64,000 nt of DNA, taken from the NCBI GenBank assembly GCA_036768485.1, contig JAVLUZ010000142.1, positions 18,597,735-18,661,734 on the forward strand. The letters run 5' to 3'. Of this stretch, positions 1-62,770 are shown piece by piece. A model generated the notes under the pieces. That model was not told where the DNA came from and did no database searches. It saw only the letters and a list, made by a program, of their open reading frames with translations. The translations under genes were made by a program, and so were the position numbers. The DNA comes from Mermis nigrescens. Its lineage: Eukaryota; Nematoda; Enoplea; Mermithida; Mermithidae. Position 1 is the stretch's first letter; every line of letters starts with the position of its first letter.

Positions 1-1862
1 CAAAAAAACACTGTTTTGTACATGCAAATTTTTGTATACTCTAATATGGTACAGTAACGATTTCAGTGTGGTATAACATAGTTTTTTCGACCTTTAGTAG
101 TGTATTTGGCTAATTTTTGTTTTTCTGAATATTTGACATTTTTCCATTTTTCCATTCTAAGCGCAGTGTTGCTTATTACAAGATTTAATTCGCATATTAC
201 AATTTTTGCCGTATTTCTGTTGATTTTGTAGTACAAGTTGTTTTAGCTTTTCTCAGTCCAGTTTTTTATGTGTGAATTCCATCAAAAGCTCATAAAAATT
301 TCGGCACTTCGCGCCGAACTAATATTATCAACTGAATTCAGGCCGAATTATCACATTTAGAAGCACGGTCTTTTTGTATTCGACGAAGATTTTTTGCTGA
401 TGTACATAGACGTTTCGGGACCGTCTTTGTACATGTACAAAGATTTTTGAAGAACAAAAACTGTAAAAGGTGTAGAATTCCTTATTGCAAATGAATAAAT
501 AGTAATAAAAGTTGATATGAAAAAGGCGCACCTAACTTTTGCGCTTGTTATTTACTACTGAATGGAGCAATCGCTCATTATTTCTTTCCTATGCCCACCC
601 CAAGTATGTGTAATGCTAGCGTATTTTCCTTGTCTGACCCCGGCCAGGGGCCGGGAGATTTTCCAGCCCCGGTACCGCCCCGGCCCCGGCCAAAAAAGTC
701 GCCCCGGTCGATCACTAGCTACGCGTTTGACTTTTTATAATGCCTAGCAGTGCTCTTGCGAATTTTCGTTGTTAGTAAAAGTAAGCAAGAAGTCGCTTTG
801 AGGAGTTACTAGCTTACATGAACAGCAATCATATTCTGGAGAGGTCTATAAATCTTTAAAATATCGAAAAAGTGAAGAAATAATTATGGAAGAACAAAAC
901 CACTATTTTTCGACGTTTTTCATTGAGCTCTGTTCATTGGCATAATAAATTGTGAAAGGTGGTCTGTCAAATTCTGGGTGGTTATGGTTCCTTCCAGGCT
1001 CATGTGCGGCTATTGTTAAATTTGAGTTGAATAAATAATTGCCTGTATAAAATTGAAATTTATCAAATTGAGCTGATGCAGTCAAAAAGTGCATTTTTCA
1101 ACGTATCTTTCAATGATCTATTTTACGAAACAGCTATGCCTGAGCTTTGTTGGGTAGCAAAATAAAATTAAATATGTATATATATATACTTAATTTTTTA
1201 TTGGCCAGTCAGAAAATTGTTGACCGTCCCCGCCCTTCCCCCGCTTTTTTGGCGAAAAATTGTATTCATGGCCATTTTCAAGTTGTTTTATTGTCATTTT
1301 TGGTCAAAAATTGGAGGTCTTTACATCTCCCATCCTTAAAAATAGGTAGGGACCACCCACCAGTATGTTTTTCAAACAAGGTCCGTTTGTGCATGTACAA
1401 CGATGGTCCCCAAAAAGTCTTTGTACATTTTGTACATGCAAAATTTTTGTGTACTATAATATGGTACAGTGGCGATTTTAGTGTGGTAAATCAGGCTTTT
1501 TTCGATCTTTTGTAATGTATTTTAGCCAATTTCTGGGTTTCTGGCGCCAAAAATTACTAAAAATTGTCTCAAAACGGCGCGAAGCGCCGAAAAATTCGAC
1601 ATTTTTCCATTCTAAATGCAAATTCTGCCATTTCAAAGATATACCGGATAAACAATTACTCGGTTCGGCGCGAAGCGCCGAAAAATTTCCGGAACTTTAC
1701 ACTTTTTTTACAGATTTTGCCTTCTAAAGAATCTGTGTTCATGTACAAAGACGCTTCTGAAAAGTCTCTGTACGTCGGGAAAAATCTTCGCCGAATACAA
1801 CAATAAACCGTGCCACCTACCCAAAATTTTCAGTCGTTATATGTATGATTCCTGCTGTGCAG
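1..1862. other. Upstream flank of BRPF, repeat fragments
   Basis: Holds a partial R8 copy (about 1-130), a reversed R8 fragment (about 360-450), a GGCCCCGGCC-type GC-rich repeat (about 622-712), and a full R8 copy at 1361-1812. No first BRPF exon, C2H2 finger or promoter could be recognised. Confidence 0.5.
1361..1812 (+). repeat. R8 MITE copy
   Basis: R8 has ends CAGTGTTT.TTTTTGTA, repeated TTTGTACATGTACAAAG motifs near both ends, and two GGCGCGAAGCGCC palindromes inside. Flanks CCACCCAC and CCACCTAC match 7/8, an 8-bp target duplication. Confidence 0.8.
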
Positions 1863-52654
<50,792 letters not shown>

Positions 52655-53246
52655 TTTCATGTTTTAATTTTTTGTACATATGTACAGTGTGTAAACAAAA
52701 ATTACGCTGCTCAAAATCTTAAAAGTGCAACTGCTGCCGCTCGGTTTATTGAATTTAGTTCCTACCTACATACGCATGTACTACCAGCCATTTACTGGGG
52801 AGTTTTTTGGGGGAGGGGGTCTGGGTAGACCCCCCAAATAGAATAAATGGGAAATTTTCTGGGGAAGTAATACAGTATTAGGCCAAAAGTGAAGGAAAAT
52901 CAATGATTTTTTTGCAAAAGTACTTAAAATAACCAAAAACTGGATTAACCAAATTTTTACGCTATTCTAGCATTTATACTAGTCTTAAGGCCGTTTCTGA
53001 TCAAAAAAGCTCACTGACTGATAGCCATGCGGCGTTAGGAATGGTGTATGACAGTTACCTATAACAAATGGGCTTGGCGTGAGGTAGACCCCAGAATTGG
53101 ATTTTTGTCAATTTTTTTGGCTATTTTACCCCCACAGACCCACATAATTTGGCTGCTGTACTTGTATAACCAATCTATAGCCTGGTTCGCATTTCTTGCA
53201 CTTTTCTCCTTAGAACTTTCGCCTACTTAAACTCATACTTACCTTT

Positions 53247-53660
53247 AGTCTGTTTCACAAAACTTGGCATAAATTTTAAGAATTTTCATTGACATTACGT
53301 CGATAGATTTAACGATAATTATAATCGAATCGATGCCATAATTGCAATCATGCCTGGGCGTGTGGGGTTTGGGGGATATGCCATCCCCACTACAGAAACC
53401 AAAATGCCCCTAGGATTAAATTTTTGAAAATTTTTTTGTTTTTTCCGCATTTTTTTGATGCCAATGGATAGTGCTCGATGAGAAACGTTGAAAAATGGTG
53501 TTTTTCCGCCATACCAGCACTTTTAAGGTCATTTTTTGACCTTTGAAAAAATCTTGCACCCCCACCCCAGAACTTTGGTTCCGCCCACCTATGATTGCAA
53601 TCCGTCAGCTATTCTCAGAGATAGTTTTTAAAACAGATGCCCTAACTTGACTTAAACTAC
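53247..53660. repeat. R10 fold-back repeat split by an R2 copy
   Basis: R10 begins TAGTCTGTTTCACAAAACTT and ends GCCCTAACTTGAC (complement-like). The R2 copy at 53349-53593 interrupts it with a perfect ATTGCAAT duplication. Confidence 0.8.
53349..53593 (-). repeat. R2 MITE with perfect target duplication
   Basis: Flanks ATTGCAAT (53341-53348) and ATTGCAAT (53594-53601) are identical. Confidence 0.92.
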
Positions 53661-53937
53661 TGAATAAATGTAGATCGATTCAAAGCAATTAGAAAAATTC
53701 TTCTTTTACGACGGCTGAAAATTCTCAATTGAAAGCGGCAAGCTTGCTTGAAACGGTCTACTTGTGTATCGGGTACGTTGGCCAATATTGAGCTTTTAAG
53801 CGCATAAAATCATGCTTAGGCAGCGATCAAACTTTATGGTCTCTATGTTAAAAAGTCCGTAAATGCTAATGATGATTCGATTCTAGGGGGCTTAACGTAA
53901 TCCACACGGAGCGTTTTGTGTATTCTCGGGGACTGAA

Positions 53938-54443
53938 CCGCACGAGGGCGTGAGGTTGGTTGGGGGTATACACCACACCTGGGCGTGGGGGGTATGCACC
54001 CCCCAGAAACCCAAAATACCCCCCCCAGAAATCAAAATACCCCCCCAGAATTCAATTTTTGAAAATTTTTTTTCGTTTTTTCCGCAATTTTTTGATGCCA
54101 ATGGATAGTGCTTGATGAGAAACGTCGAAAAATGGTGTTTTTATCGCCATACCACCATTTTTAAGGCCATTTTTCGACCTTCAAAAAAATCTTGCACCCC
54201 CCCCCCCAGAATTTTCTTGCTGCCTACGTATGGTATACACCCCAGAAGGCCGAATACCCCTCGTCCAGAAACCGAAATACCCGCCCCAGAATTCAATTGT
54301 TGAAACTTTGTTTTTTCGCGATTTTTTGATGTAGTGCTCGATGAGAAGTGTTAAAAAATGGCGTTTTCTGCCATATGTACCACCATTTTTTGACCTTTAA
54401 AAATCTTGCACCTCCCTCCCAGAGTTTCGGTGCTGCCTACCAA
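53938..54443 (-). repeat. R2 copy interrupted by another R2 copy
   Basis: The inner R2 (53974-54232) is flanked by identical GTATACAC (53966-53973 and 54233-54240). The outer R2 resumes CCCAGAAGGCCGAATACCCC. Confidence 0.88.
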
Positions 54444-55222
54444 TGGACTGAACTCCCCACGCTGTCGCGTGTACCCAATGCGTGCGCGTGCATTATAGTC
54501 CGTTTCTAACTTCTTGAGACTTGCAGTGTAGTGATTTGAAAGTATTTTAGTACCCGCCGCCTCTCGCTCGCAACAACTGATTCGCTAAGTGTACAATGAT
54601 CTATATAACATTTTAAACTTCGCTGCCGTCTCCCCAAGTGGTCTATCGATGTTTACAACTCACATCACACTCGCACACCTCAAAAATGCGGAGTTTGACT
54701 CCGCGCGTATATACAGGTATTTTTCTTCCGCGAGATTGCCAGTTACGCCCTCACAGCTCCTAAAAGCAAAACTGACTCAGATTGCCAAAGCACACGATTT
54801 GACCCTCCTGTTAACAAGGGGCCACGCACCCTAGACTTACCATGGTTTAGAGCGAAAATCTAGTCATTGGGAAGATAACAAAAATGAATAAAAATACATA
54901 TGTATTTTTGGTAGCCAAGAGCATGAGAATTTCAGAAATGTCATTAATTTTGCACGAAACTGAAAACCAACTGAAAAAAACGTATTTGAACATTCAAAAA
55001 TCTGTAAGAAAAACGATCTGCAACACGCGTAACACATGTTATAACATCATGAAATCAAGCTTTTCTAATAAAATATAGGTCAATACGTTTTATTTTGCTC
55101 AATAAAACATGTGCTGCAGTAAAAAAGGGTAGAAGCTTGCCACATAAGAATTCATGGCCTTACAGTAAACTGTAAAAAACAGGCAACTATATCACAGAGC
55201 TCAGTAAAAGTAGGGTTAAGAG
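54444..55222. other. Intergenic, no gene assigned
   Basis: 54480-54840 is locally GC-richer with an 81-codon plus-strand frame ending LTQIAKAHDLTLLLTRGHAP; I recognise no family. The minus strand has ACCATG|GTAAGT near 54840. Neither is enough to call a gene. Confidence 0.3.
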
Positions 55223-55492
55223 CATACCTGGGCGTGGGGGGATTTTGGGGGTATGCACCCCCCCCCCGAGAAAAAAATACCCTTCCAGAAATCAAAAATA
55301 CCCCCCAGATTTCAATTTTTGAAAATTTTTTCTGTTTTTTTCCCTAATTTTTTGATGTTTGATGCCAATGGATAGTGCTCGATGAGAAACGTTGAAAAAT
55401 GGTGTTTTTCGCCATACCACCACTTTTAAGGCCATTTTTTGACCTTTGCAAAAATCTCGCACCCCCTAGAACTCTGGTGCCGCCCACCTATG
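55223..55492 (-). repeat. R2 MITE with perfect target duplication
   Basis: Flanks GTTAAGAG (55215-55222) and GTTAAGAG (55493-55500) are identical. Confidence 0.92.
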
Positions 55493-56293
55493 GTTAAGAG
55501 CCAAATAGCGTGCAATGAGCGACAGCCAAGCGGATGAAAGCCCTACACTGATTAGTTGAATTTTTACTGCTTTCGAATCAGCTTACTGTAAAAAAAGTCA
55601 AACATTTTGAAACAGTCTATAGCTACTGCCTTCCAGTTTTTTATCTCTTCCTTCAGTTTTGTATTCACAATTGTTTTCTAAGATTGGAGATATTGCTTAC
55701 TATTTGCGTACTGCTATCGCAGCCTAAAGCATGTACAGGTACTTATCTAGTCTGTTCCACGTACATTGCTGCGTAAATTTCAAGAATTCTCATCAACAGT
55801 AAGCCGAGAGGTTACGATAATTACACAGGTACCAAATCAATGCTACAATCGCAATATGTCGGTTTTTAAAATGTATGCACGATAGGAAACTACGCATTTT
55901 GGTGAACTGAACCGTGCAGTCTGTAGACTTCATATGTCAATTAGTTAACCTACTACATATGTACAACGAGTTGTCTTGTCGCTTGTCAACATCAATCGAT
56001 CATAAAATGAATTGATCCAAGACCGACGTAACTATGTACATAGGTTAAAAAACTAGTTCCTTTTCAACTAATAGAGCATTAATTTCAGACAGTTCTAGTT
56101 GGCAATGAAGTCCTTTGTGATTTGAAATCTACATAAGAACGCAACCGTGTCTTCAATTATCTCTGCCTTCATGCACGTACCTGCATTGAAAATTGGAAAA
56201 CGCCCTTCACTCGAAAATGTCACAGAATTACGCTTCAAATGGAGAATTAAATAGCAAATCAAGTGAAAACTTCTTCGCAGAGGGGCACGTATG

Positions 56294-56447
56294 GTCTGTT
56301 TCACATAAGTTTGGGCATAAATTTTAAGAATTTTCTCGAAAGCCGACGGATAACGATAATTATATATCAAATCAATGTTGTAATCGCAATCTGTCGGCTT
56401 ATTGTTGAACATTTTAAAATTTATGCCCTAACTTGTGTGAAACAGAC
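56294..56447. repeat. R10 fold-back repeat
   Basis: Inverted ends GTCTGTTTCACATAAGTTTG and CTAACTTGTGTGAAACAGAC, each continuing into GGGCATAAATTTTAA. Partial copies lie at about 55750-55890 and 63571-63620. The rest of 55500-57379 is AT-rich with nothing recognised. Confidence 0.75.
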
Positions 56448-57379
56448 TAAAATGGCACAGAATGATTCGCATTTATAGTGCAACCAACTTGCGATAACTT
56501 ATATGCATGCTTTAATTAAAAAAAGAAAAGCAAGCTTCTACGATGGGCAGGCCAGGCATCCATCATTTATTCGTAGAAAGTCAATTTCTTGATTTAAATA
56601 AATGCTTTTTTCCTTTGTCCACCAAGTGATGCAAAACAAAAATAGAAGTCATGTTAGCTTCCCTCACAAAGACCATAAACTTTTTAGGCAGTATAAATAA
56701 AAATTTGTCAGAAATGAAAAAATCAACTTTTCGTATAAAATGTTCGAGATCGACCAGCGCTGAGCGAAAGCTACTCGGCTAAACCCAGGAAGAGCAATTA
56801 AGACGAAGTAGTTTAAACACTAAGAATTAAAATTCTTTTATGATTAACAATTAAATTTTTAAAAATTACCTACAGCATTGTATTGTCATTGCCAATCCGA
56901 TGTTCCATAGAGCTATTACAGTGTGCATAGACTAACAGTAACAACTGGCTATTATGAAATTTACTATTAAAATGACGACTACGAATTTCCGGTTTTTATA
57001 TTAAAACGGCGAAAAATTCAAAAAAGAAACATTACAAGCGCCCTTGGTTTAACCCATTGATAAAACGGCGAATTTCCTACGATTTCGCGCTAGTCTAGTG
57101 ATGATAACTACCACTACTGTGCACAAAACAATCAAGTTACGATTTTACCTACGATTTCGGTCCAAAGTTAAGCAAAAATGCGATAAGAGTAGGCAATTTA
57201 CGAATAAGTGCGAAATAATCGATGACTACGTGAGATATCAGGAGTATCATTTCTAACGTAAGACACAAAAAACGAACATTTTATATCAAAAACGATGTTT
57301 GTACGTATTTATAGCATAGCTTATCGTACGACTCCCTGAGTGCAGGTCGCCACGCGACGCTCAAGGCCTACGCACACAC

Positions 57380-57412
57380 GGCAGACGGGCATGGCGCCTT
57401 CTTCGCCGCCTT
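57380..57412 (-). CDS. Possible exon 3 of the basic minus-strand protein
   Basis: After minus-strand acceptor CGTCAAATTTAG comes AAG GCG GCG AAG AAG GCG CCA..., reading KAAKKAPCPSA in phase 0, followed by GTGTGT. It continues the Lys/Ala pattern of exon 2 and is locally GC-rich (57340-57420). The evidence is only phase and composition; the next exon was not found. Confidence 0.3.
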
Positions 57413-57589
57413 CTAAATTTGACGAGGAATTTTTTTCAGAAAACGAAGTGAAGAAGCAAACGTGAACAAACTAGCTCGCATAACGCACTATGCCGAAGCA
57501 TTAAGTCAAATCCATTTAAGTTGCACAAAATGAGATATGCACCTTGGGGGTTGGTGTGGTGGGGGTATCTAGCACGCATGGGGTTGATA

Positions 57590-58880
57590 AGGGGGGAGGT
57601 TCGGTGGTCTCCGGACCAGACATGCACGTGGGGGTTTTGGTGGAATCTAGATCCCAGAATTGAAAAATGGAAAATTTTGTGGGGGAAATCAGGCAGAATG
57701 AAGGCTAAAAATTAATGAAAATTGAAAATTTTCCTCCAAAGTGCTTCAAAGACTATTTAAGCGATTATAACACTTTTTAATGTCATTTAGGCCCAGAAAA
57801 GCTCAATTTTTGACTTGACCCCCCAGACCGACTAACCCCCCCTCGATCGGCAATGCTATGCGCTTATGGTCTGAACCATACATGGGCAGTACCAAAAATC
57901 TGGGAGGTGTGCAAGGTTTTTCAAAGGTCAAAAAATGGTGGCAAGGCGAAAAAACACAATTTTTCAACAATGCTTGCAATATCCATTGGCATTAAAAAAT
58001 TACGAAAAAAACAAAAAATTTCAAAAAGTTGAATTCTGGGGGAGCAGTGTATTCGGCCTTCTGGTAGGTGCACTGCATACCCCTAACCTCCCCTGGACCC
58101 CCTCCAAGAATTTGAAGGACCCCAAAAATCGACAGATCCCCATATTTGAATTTTTGATAAATTGACCCAATCGGACCCCTAGAATTTTGTTACTGCCCAT
58201 GCAAGGTATTCAAATTTCCAGAATGTAAGCATGGAAAATTTTGTGCGGATAACGGCCAAAAATGGATGAAAAGTGAAAATTCTCTTCAGAATTGCTTGAA
58301 ATTTGAAATTGGCAAGAAGCTGTGGAATAACGTAGCTTTAAGGCTATTTTAGAATTTACACAAGTTTTTGACGACTGAGCCCCCACCCAGATCAGATATG
58401 TATGCTGTGCGTCTATGTCAACAATTAGATACTGTCACACATGAGCGTGGGCTTGGATCGGCTTCCCGTTGACTAAACCCCCATCTCATAGGCTCACAGA
58501 CTAACATTTTCAAAAGATCTTCCGTTTTTTCGCAATTTTTGATGCCGATGAATAGTTTCATGTGAAACGTCGGAAAAAAATTTTGATGCCGATGAATAGT
58601 TTCATGAGAAATGTCATTTCGCTTTTTAAGTTTTTAACGGAAAACCAGAGATTAATCTAAAAAAGCAAAAAACAGTTTTCTTCTGATAAGTAGCAATACT
58701 CTTGCTCTTCATCCTTATTGGCTTATATGACTCCCATAACACGGAATACGCCAATTCACAAGCTAACAATCCATAATTAATATTTTAACAGGGATTCAAA
58801 CAGATTAACACAATAAAGCTAAATTTTAATGGTTGCTTTGACTAGAATTTACAAGACCGCTTATGCCCATTTCGTTCATA
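57590..58880. repeat. R14 and R2-like fragments, downstream intergenic
   Basis: R14 segments at 57590-57870 and 58190-58420; an R2-like copy at about 57885-58085 (CATACATGGGCAGTACC). No gene seen. Confidence 0.45.
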
Positions 58881-58892
58881 AAAACAGTTATA

Positions 58893-59033
58893 GTGTCATA
58901 TATATACTATGATAACTTTTTCACTAAATCTAATCAAACATTAATAAGACCACGAAAGTGACTTGTGTCATATATACGATAACTTTTTCACTAAATCTAA
59001 TCAAACATTAATAAGACCACGAAAGTGACTTAG
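58893..59033 (+). repeat. 72-bp tandem duplication
   Basis: GTGTCATATATA...GATAACTTTTTCAC...ACGAAAGTGACTT occurs twice, from 58893 and from 58965, differing by a short TATACT insertion. Confidence 0.85.
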
Positions 59034-59777
59034 AAGTCTGACTCAATATATTGCAGAAAATCACTCATGTTACATTATTTACTACATTTTTGTAGCCTCT
59101 ATAAACTTTTTAAAAAGCTCTCGAAAATGTGAAGAGACATGGAAAGGACAGAAAACAACATTAACTAGCCCACAAATCTTCCTGTACCTACATGTGCCAC
59201 ATACATCAACAAAAAGTAAAATAATATCGACAAACGAAGGTTAAAATAATGCATGGCATGGACATCTAAAGGTCTTTCAGTGAAATAGAAATGCAATAGT
59301 ATCGTTTAAATATATTCTGCAAAGATGCGGCTTAGTATTCTTGAAAGCCAATTTCGCAGACAGAGGTGCACACAATTTTCAAAAAAGAAATTAAAGCTTA
59401 CTTTAAAAAAGTTCATTTTGAGCCCAAAAGATTAGGTACGTATTCTTCAAACAGTCGGTAATGTAAATTTAATGGCACGAAAGTTCTGTATTAAATGAGT
59501 AGAATACTTTGTCATTAGGTGACCTAAACTTATTGCCTATGCACATTTGTTACGATTTTTTAGCTCAATGATGAAGATCAGGAGTCGTGAAACAGAATAT
59601 TGAGATAACACGAGCAGCGCTCAAGTTTAAATGCAATTATTTATTCATACTTTGAGATACATTTGATATCGAGCTATAGTGAAGATCATGTTCAAATTTC
59701 AAAGTTTTCTTAAGACAAATTCAAGAAACTAGCTAAGCCTCTAATGGAGCTTAGAGCAAAATGAAAGTGATGCTCAC

Positions 59778-59947
59778 CTTTCCTTTCTTAGCGCCCTTCC
59801 TCGCGGCTTTCTTCTTCGGGGCCTTCCTCGCGCGCTTCGGCTTTGGGGGCTAAAAAATAAGTAAATTTAAGAAAGCCGGTATTTCTTGCAAAAGTAATGT
59901 TGCTAAAGCTAACTCACTTTAGGTCCGCTGGCTCGTTTCTTGGCCAT
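59778..59947 (-). CDS. Very basic Lys/Arg/Pro-rich protein, exons 1-2 (N-terminus)
   Basis: On the minus strand ATG at 59947-59945 gives MAKKRASGPK (59918-59947), then donor AAA|GTGAGT. After a 68-nt intron with acceptor TTATTTTTTAG, exon 2 (59778-59849) reads PPKPKRARKAPKKKAARKGA then KKGK, ending AAG|GTGAGC. Both junctions are phase 0 and canonical. It could be the basic N-terminal extension of a muscle myosin regulatory light chain, a histone H1-like tail or another DNA-binding tail. No domain is reached, so I leave it unnamed. The gene is convergent with BRPF. Confidence 0.6.
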
Positions 59948-62022
59948 CACAAATATTTTCGTTCACACAACGAAGAGGTAGTGTACTCGCAACGATTGAA
60001 AATTGGAAATTTCGGAGCGTTACAGTTACACCGATTTGGTAGATACGACTAACCGTAATACGACCAGAGCGCGTCGAATAAAGCCTGTGAAAATTATTAA
60101 ACAACTGCAAGAACCTATACGAACGATGTTTAATAATAGCGAAGCGAAATATAAGACTCGGCGGACCGTGTACGACTACGACTGGGTTGGCTGGCTGCTC
60201 TCCTCGTTTCCTCCCCATCATTCGCACACTACTACAACACTATGCACAGCATACATCGCGTCCGCGTTTTGCGCAATCAAGGTGCCTTATAACCTGCATT
60301 AGATATTGAACTGCTGGGGTACCCCGTTCCCAGTTTGATTTGTAAAATATATGTATCCGCGCCCACACAAGCCTTATAGTCCGCGAAACAAGCGATTAAC
60401 TAGACGCATTATGTAGCAGACGTATTGAAAACTGACATGAGGTTACGGTAAAAGGCAGTTGGAACTAGTCCAAGAAATAAGGCTTGTGGTTTTCCGTTCA
60501 ACTTGCGCTTACCAACGAGCCACGTTGCTGCTGACAGGATCGATATTTTTCGCCGTTTAATGCACGCCAAGAAACCATAGCTCAGCCTCTTGATTTTCCT
60601 TCCCTAGCACAAACACCTACCTACCTACTTTGTTTGCTACGCAGGCATAGCGGGTTTAGTTACACATTAGAAAGTAGCGAGCTAATGCAATGCACACGCG
60701 CTAACGCGAGCACGCTTTGCCTTGGACAAAGTAATGCTGAGCAGTTTTAGGTTACGGAGTTTCCAATAAGCGAATGATTTTAGCCTACTCTTTCAACAAC
60801 ACGACGCGCCGACAAATACGGAGCAACGCAACGATTTTTTCGGCTAGGAGAAAGAGCGAGCGCCTCTGGTTAAGCCGGCCAATACAGAGACTTCTTGAAT
60901 TTTGGCACAGAGCCAGAAAGCCGAACCCCGTCACGCGCGATTTATGTAGGTTGAGCGAATGTCGTAGGAGCTGGTTTGGCAGTGGTTCGTATTATACTTA
61001 TAGTAAGTACTAGTCTTGTTATTGAATTCTGGCAATATGAGGTTCCCTCGGACTACTGAACATAATAAGCATTGTTAGACGTAAAACACTAATGCCTTGC
61101 CGCCTACTCCATACTACGTTTTGGCATGGCATAATTGCCGCAGCGTGTACGCGGCCTCACGCACTAATACGTCTGCGATTTATTTACCCGAAAGCCAATT
61201 TTCGAATACTATAATGTACAATCTATTTCCTATAATACAAGGGGCGCACGTAATGGAAAAGCAAAACAAGGCGAACAAAAACTGCGGTCGTCGTTGGTCG
61301 GCGTAGATAGCGCGCATCGAATTAAAACACGTTTGAGGCCTACTTACTTACACTATTCACGTGGAAAAAAAGAAAATTATACATCAGCCAAAATGGTTCG
61401 GTACGCGTGTAAAACTTGTGGTAGGTAACGCATCGAATTCACATGGGAAAATAACTTTATTATTCAATAAAATTTCAGCACGTCCGTGACTGGGAAATAG
61501 AGACAGATGAAGGAAGATTAGTAGGTGGGTATTTGAAGAGAAATATAATGTAACAAAGCACAAAGAGTAAGGATGAACCAGAGTAGGTTATCAATTAAAT
61601 GTCGGTAGTGCTTGACGAATTTTTGCAGTAATAAGAAAAATTGTTTGCCGGTGCGAATCCACGCACCAATTTAAAAAATAAACTGGGTTTTGACTGTTTG
61701 TCTCAACATTACTCGTTGGATTTTGGCTTCATTTGTCAATTGCGAAATTGCGACTGGAAATCAACTTTCGACAATGACCGAAGCGCAAAAATATAACAAA
61801 AAAGCAAAATTTGCAGGGGTAGGTGCCATGCATGGTGGGGCAAAAGTGATAAGAACCACGTCTAAAATTCAATTTTGGGAGTTATCATTGGGGTGTTTCA
61901 ATTTCTCCGCGGCCTAAGCCTCCAAAACCCCAACGCCCACATACGAAAGGTGTACCACCTGTTTAATTGGATAGATTTTTCGATTTAGTAGCAAGAATCG
62001 AGAAGGCGATGTACCTAAACAT
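59948..62022. other. Upstream of the basic minus-strand gene; no other gene assigned
   Basis: The region is GC-richer than the introns. A minus-strand TTATAAGG at about 60285-60292 could be a TATA box for the basic protein, but spacing is not tested. Plus-strand frames at 60003-60302 and 60774-61013 match no family I know. Confidence 0.3.
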
Positions 62023-62770
62023 AGCCTGTTCCATTCCAAATGGCCCATTTTGCTTTACGGCTTAGTGGCATATATTTTACGGGTTAGGTTTTTGCGACAG
62101 TCTGTTAGAGGCACCACATGTTAAACCAAGCACATTGAACATGAATCAGAAGAGTTTAAAGCAACAGCTGTCACGAGGGCATAATTGAACCGTTTGTGAA
62201 CTAAATATCAATTATAGTAATAAGACTTTAGAAAAAATGGGTTGTTTGGATGGAAGGGACTATAGAATGCAAAATTCCATAGAAGGGGTAGGTATCAGAA
62301 TCAACCAACTGGCCTCTACGATATGATCACACATGGGCGTTAAATCCATGTCTGTTCCATTCCAAACGGCCCATCTTTGCTTAACGACTTATCACTGTCA
62401 GTGGCGGATCTAGGATTTTTCTAAGGGGGCGGTGCCCCTAAGGGGGGCAGAACCCTGACTTGGGCGGAAAAATTAGCCGTTTTAACCCGAAAATCGCTAA
62501 AAATCGCTCAAAAATGCTTAATTTTGCGCACTATTTTGGGCACAATGGGGGCGGTCGCCCCCGCCCCCCTAAATCCGCCCCTGATTACTGTAGCAGAATA
62601 TTTTACGGGTTAAGTTGTTTCAGCAGTCTCTTAGATGCGCCGCATGTTAAGCAAAGCACATTAAACATCAACAAGAAGAGATTAAAGCAACCAGCTGGAG
62701 AGCACAACTGGAGATGCCATTTGTGCACTGAAAATCTATTACAGTAATAAGATTTTAGCAAAAGACAGTA
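62023..62770 (+). repeat. Local duplication of about 210-230 bp, second copy with R5 inserted
   Basis: Blocks TGTTCCATTCCAAA.GGCCCA, ATATTTTACGGGTTA and AGTAATAAGA.TTTAG occur in order at 62023-62235 and again at 62351-62770. Confidence 0.75.
62400..62583 (+). repeat. R5 hAT-type MITE
   Basis: CAGTGGCGGATCTAGGATTT at the left, CTAAATCCGCCCCTG at the right. Flanks ATCACTGT (62392-62399) and ATTACTGT (62584-62591) match 7/8. Confidence 0.85.

Noticed and set aside
54589..54834. 81-codon frame ending LTRGHAP
   Set aside because: The area is slightly GC-rich, but there is no family match, no clear splice structure and no partner exons.
59919..60227. 102-codon minus-strand frame overlapping the basic gene's start
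   Set aside because: It overlaps exon 1 in another frame and resembles no known protein; the MAKKRASGPK frame has clean splice sites instead.
61391..61500. Short start MVRYACKTCG followed by GTAGGTAACG and a later TTTCAG
   Set aside because: It looks like a first coding exon with good context, but every joining to the next AG reaches a stop within a few codons.
61650..61672. tRNA T-arm-like hairpin (GGTGCGAATCCACGCACC)
   Set aside because: No acceptor, D or anticodon arm can be folded around it.
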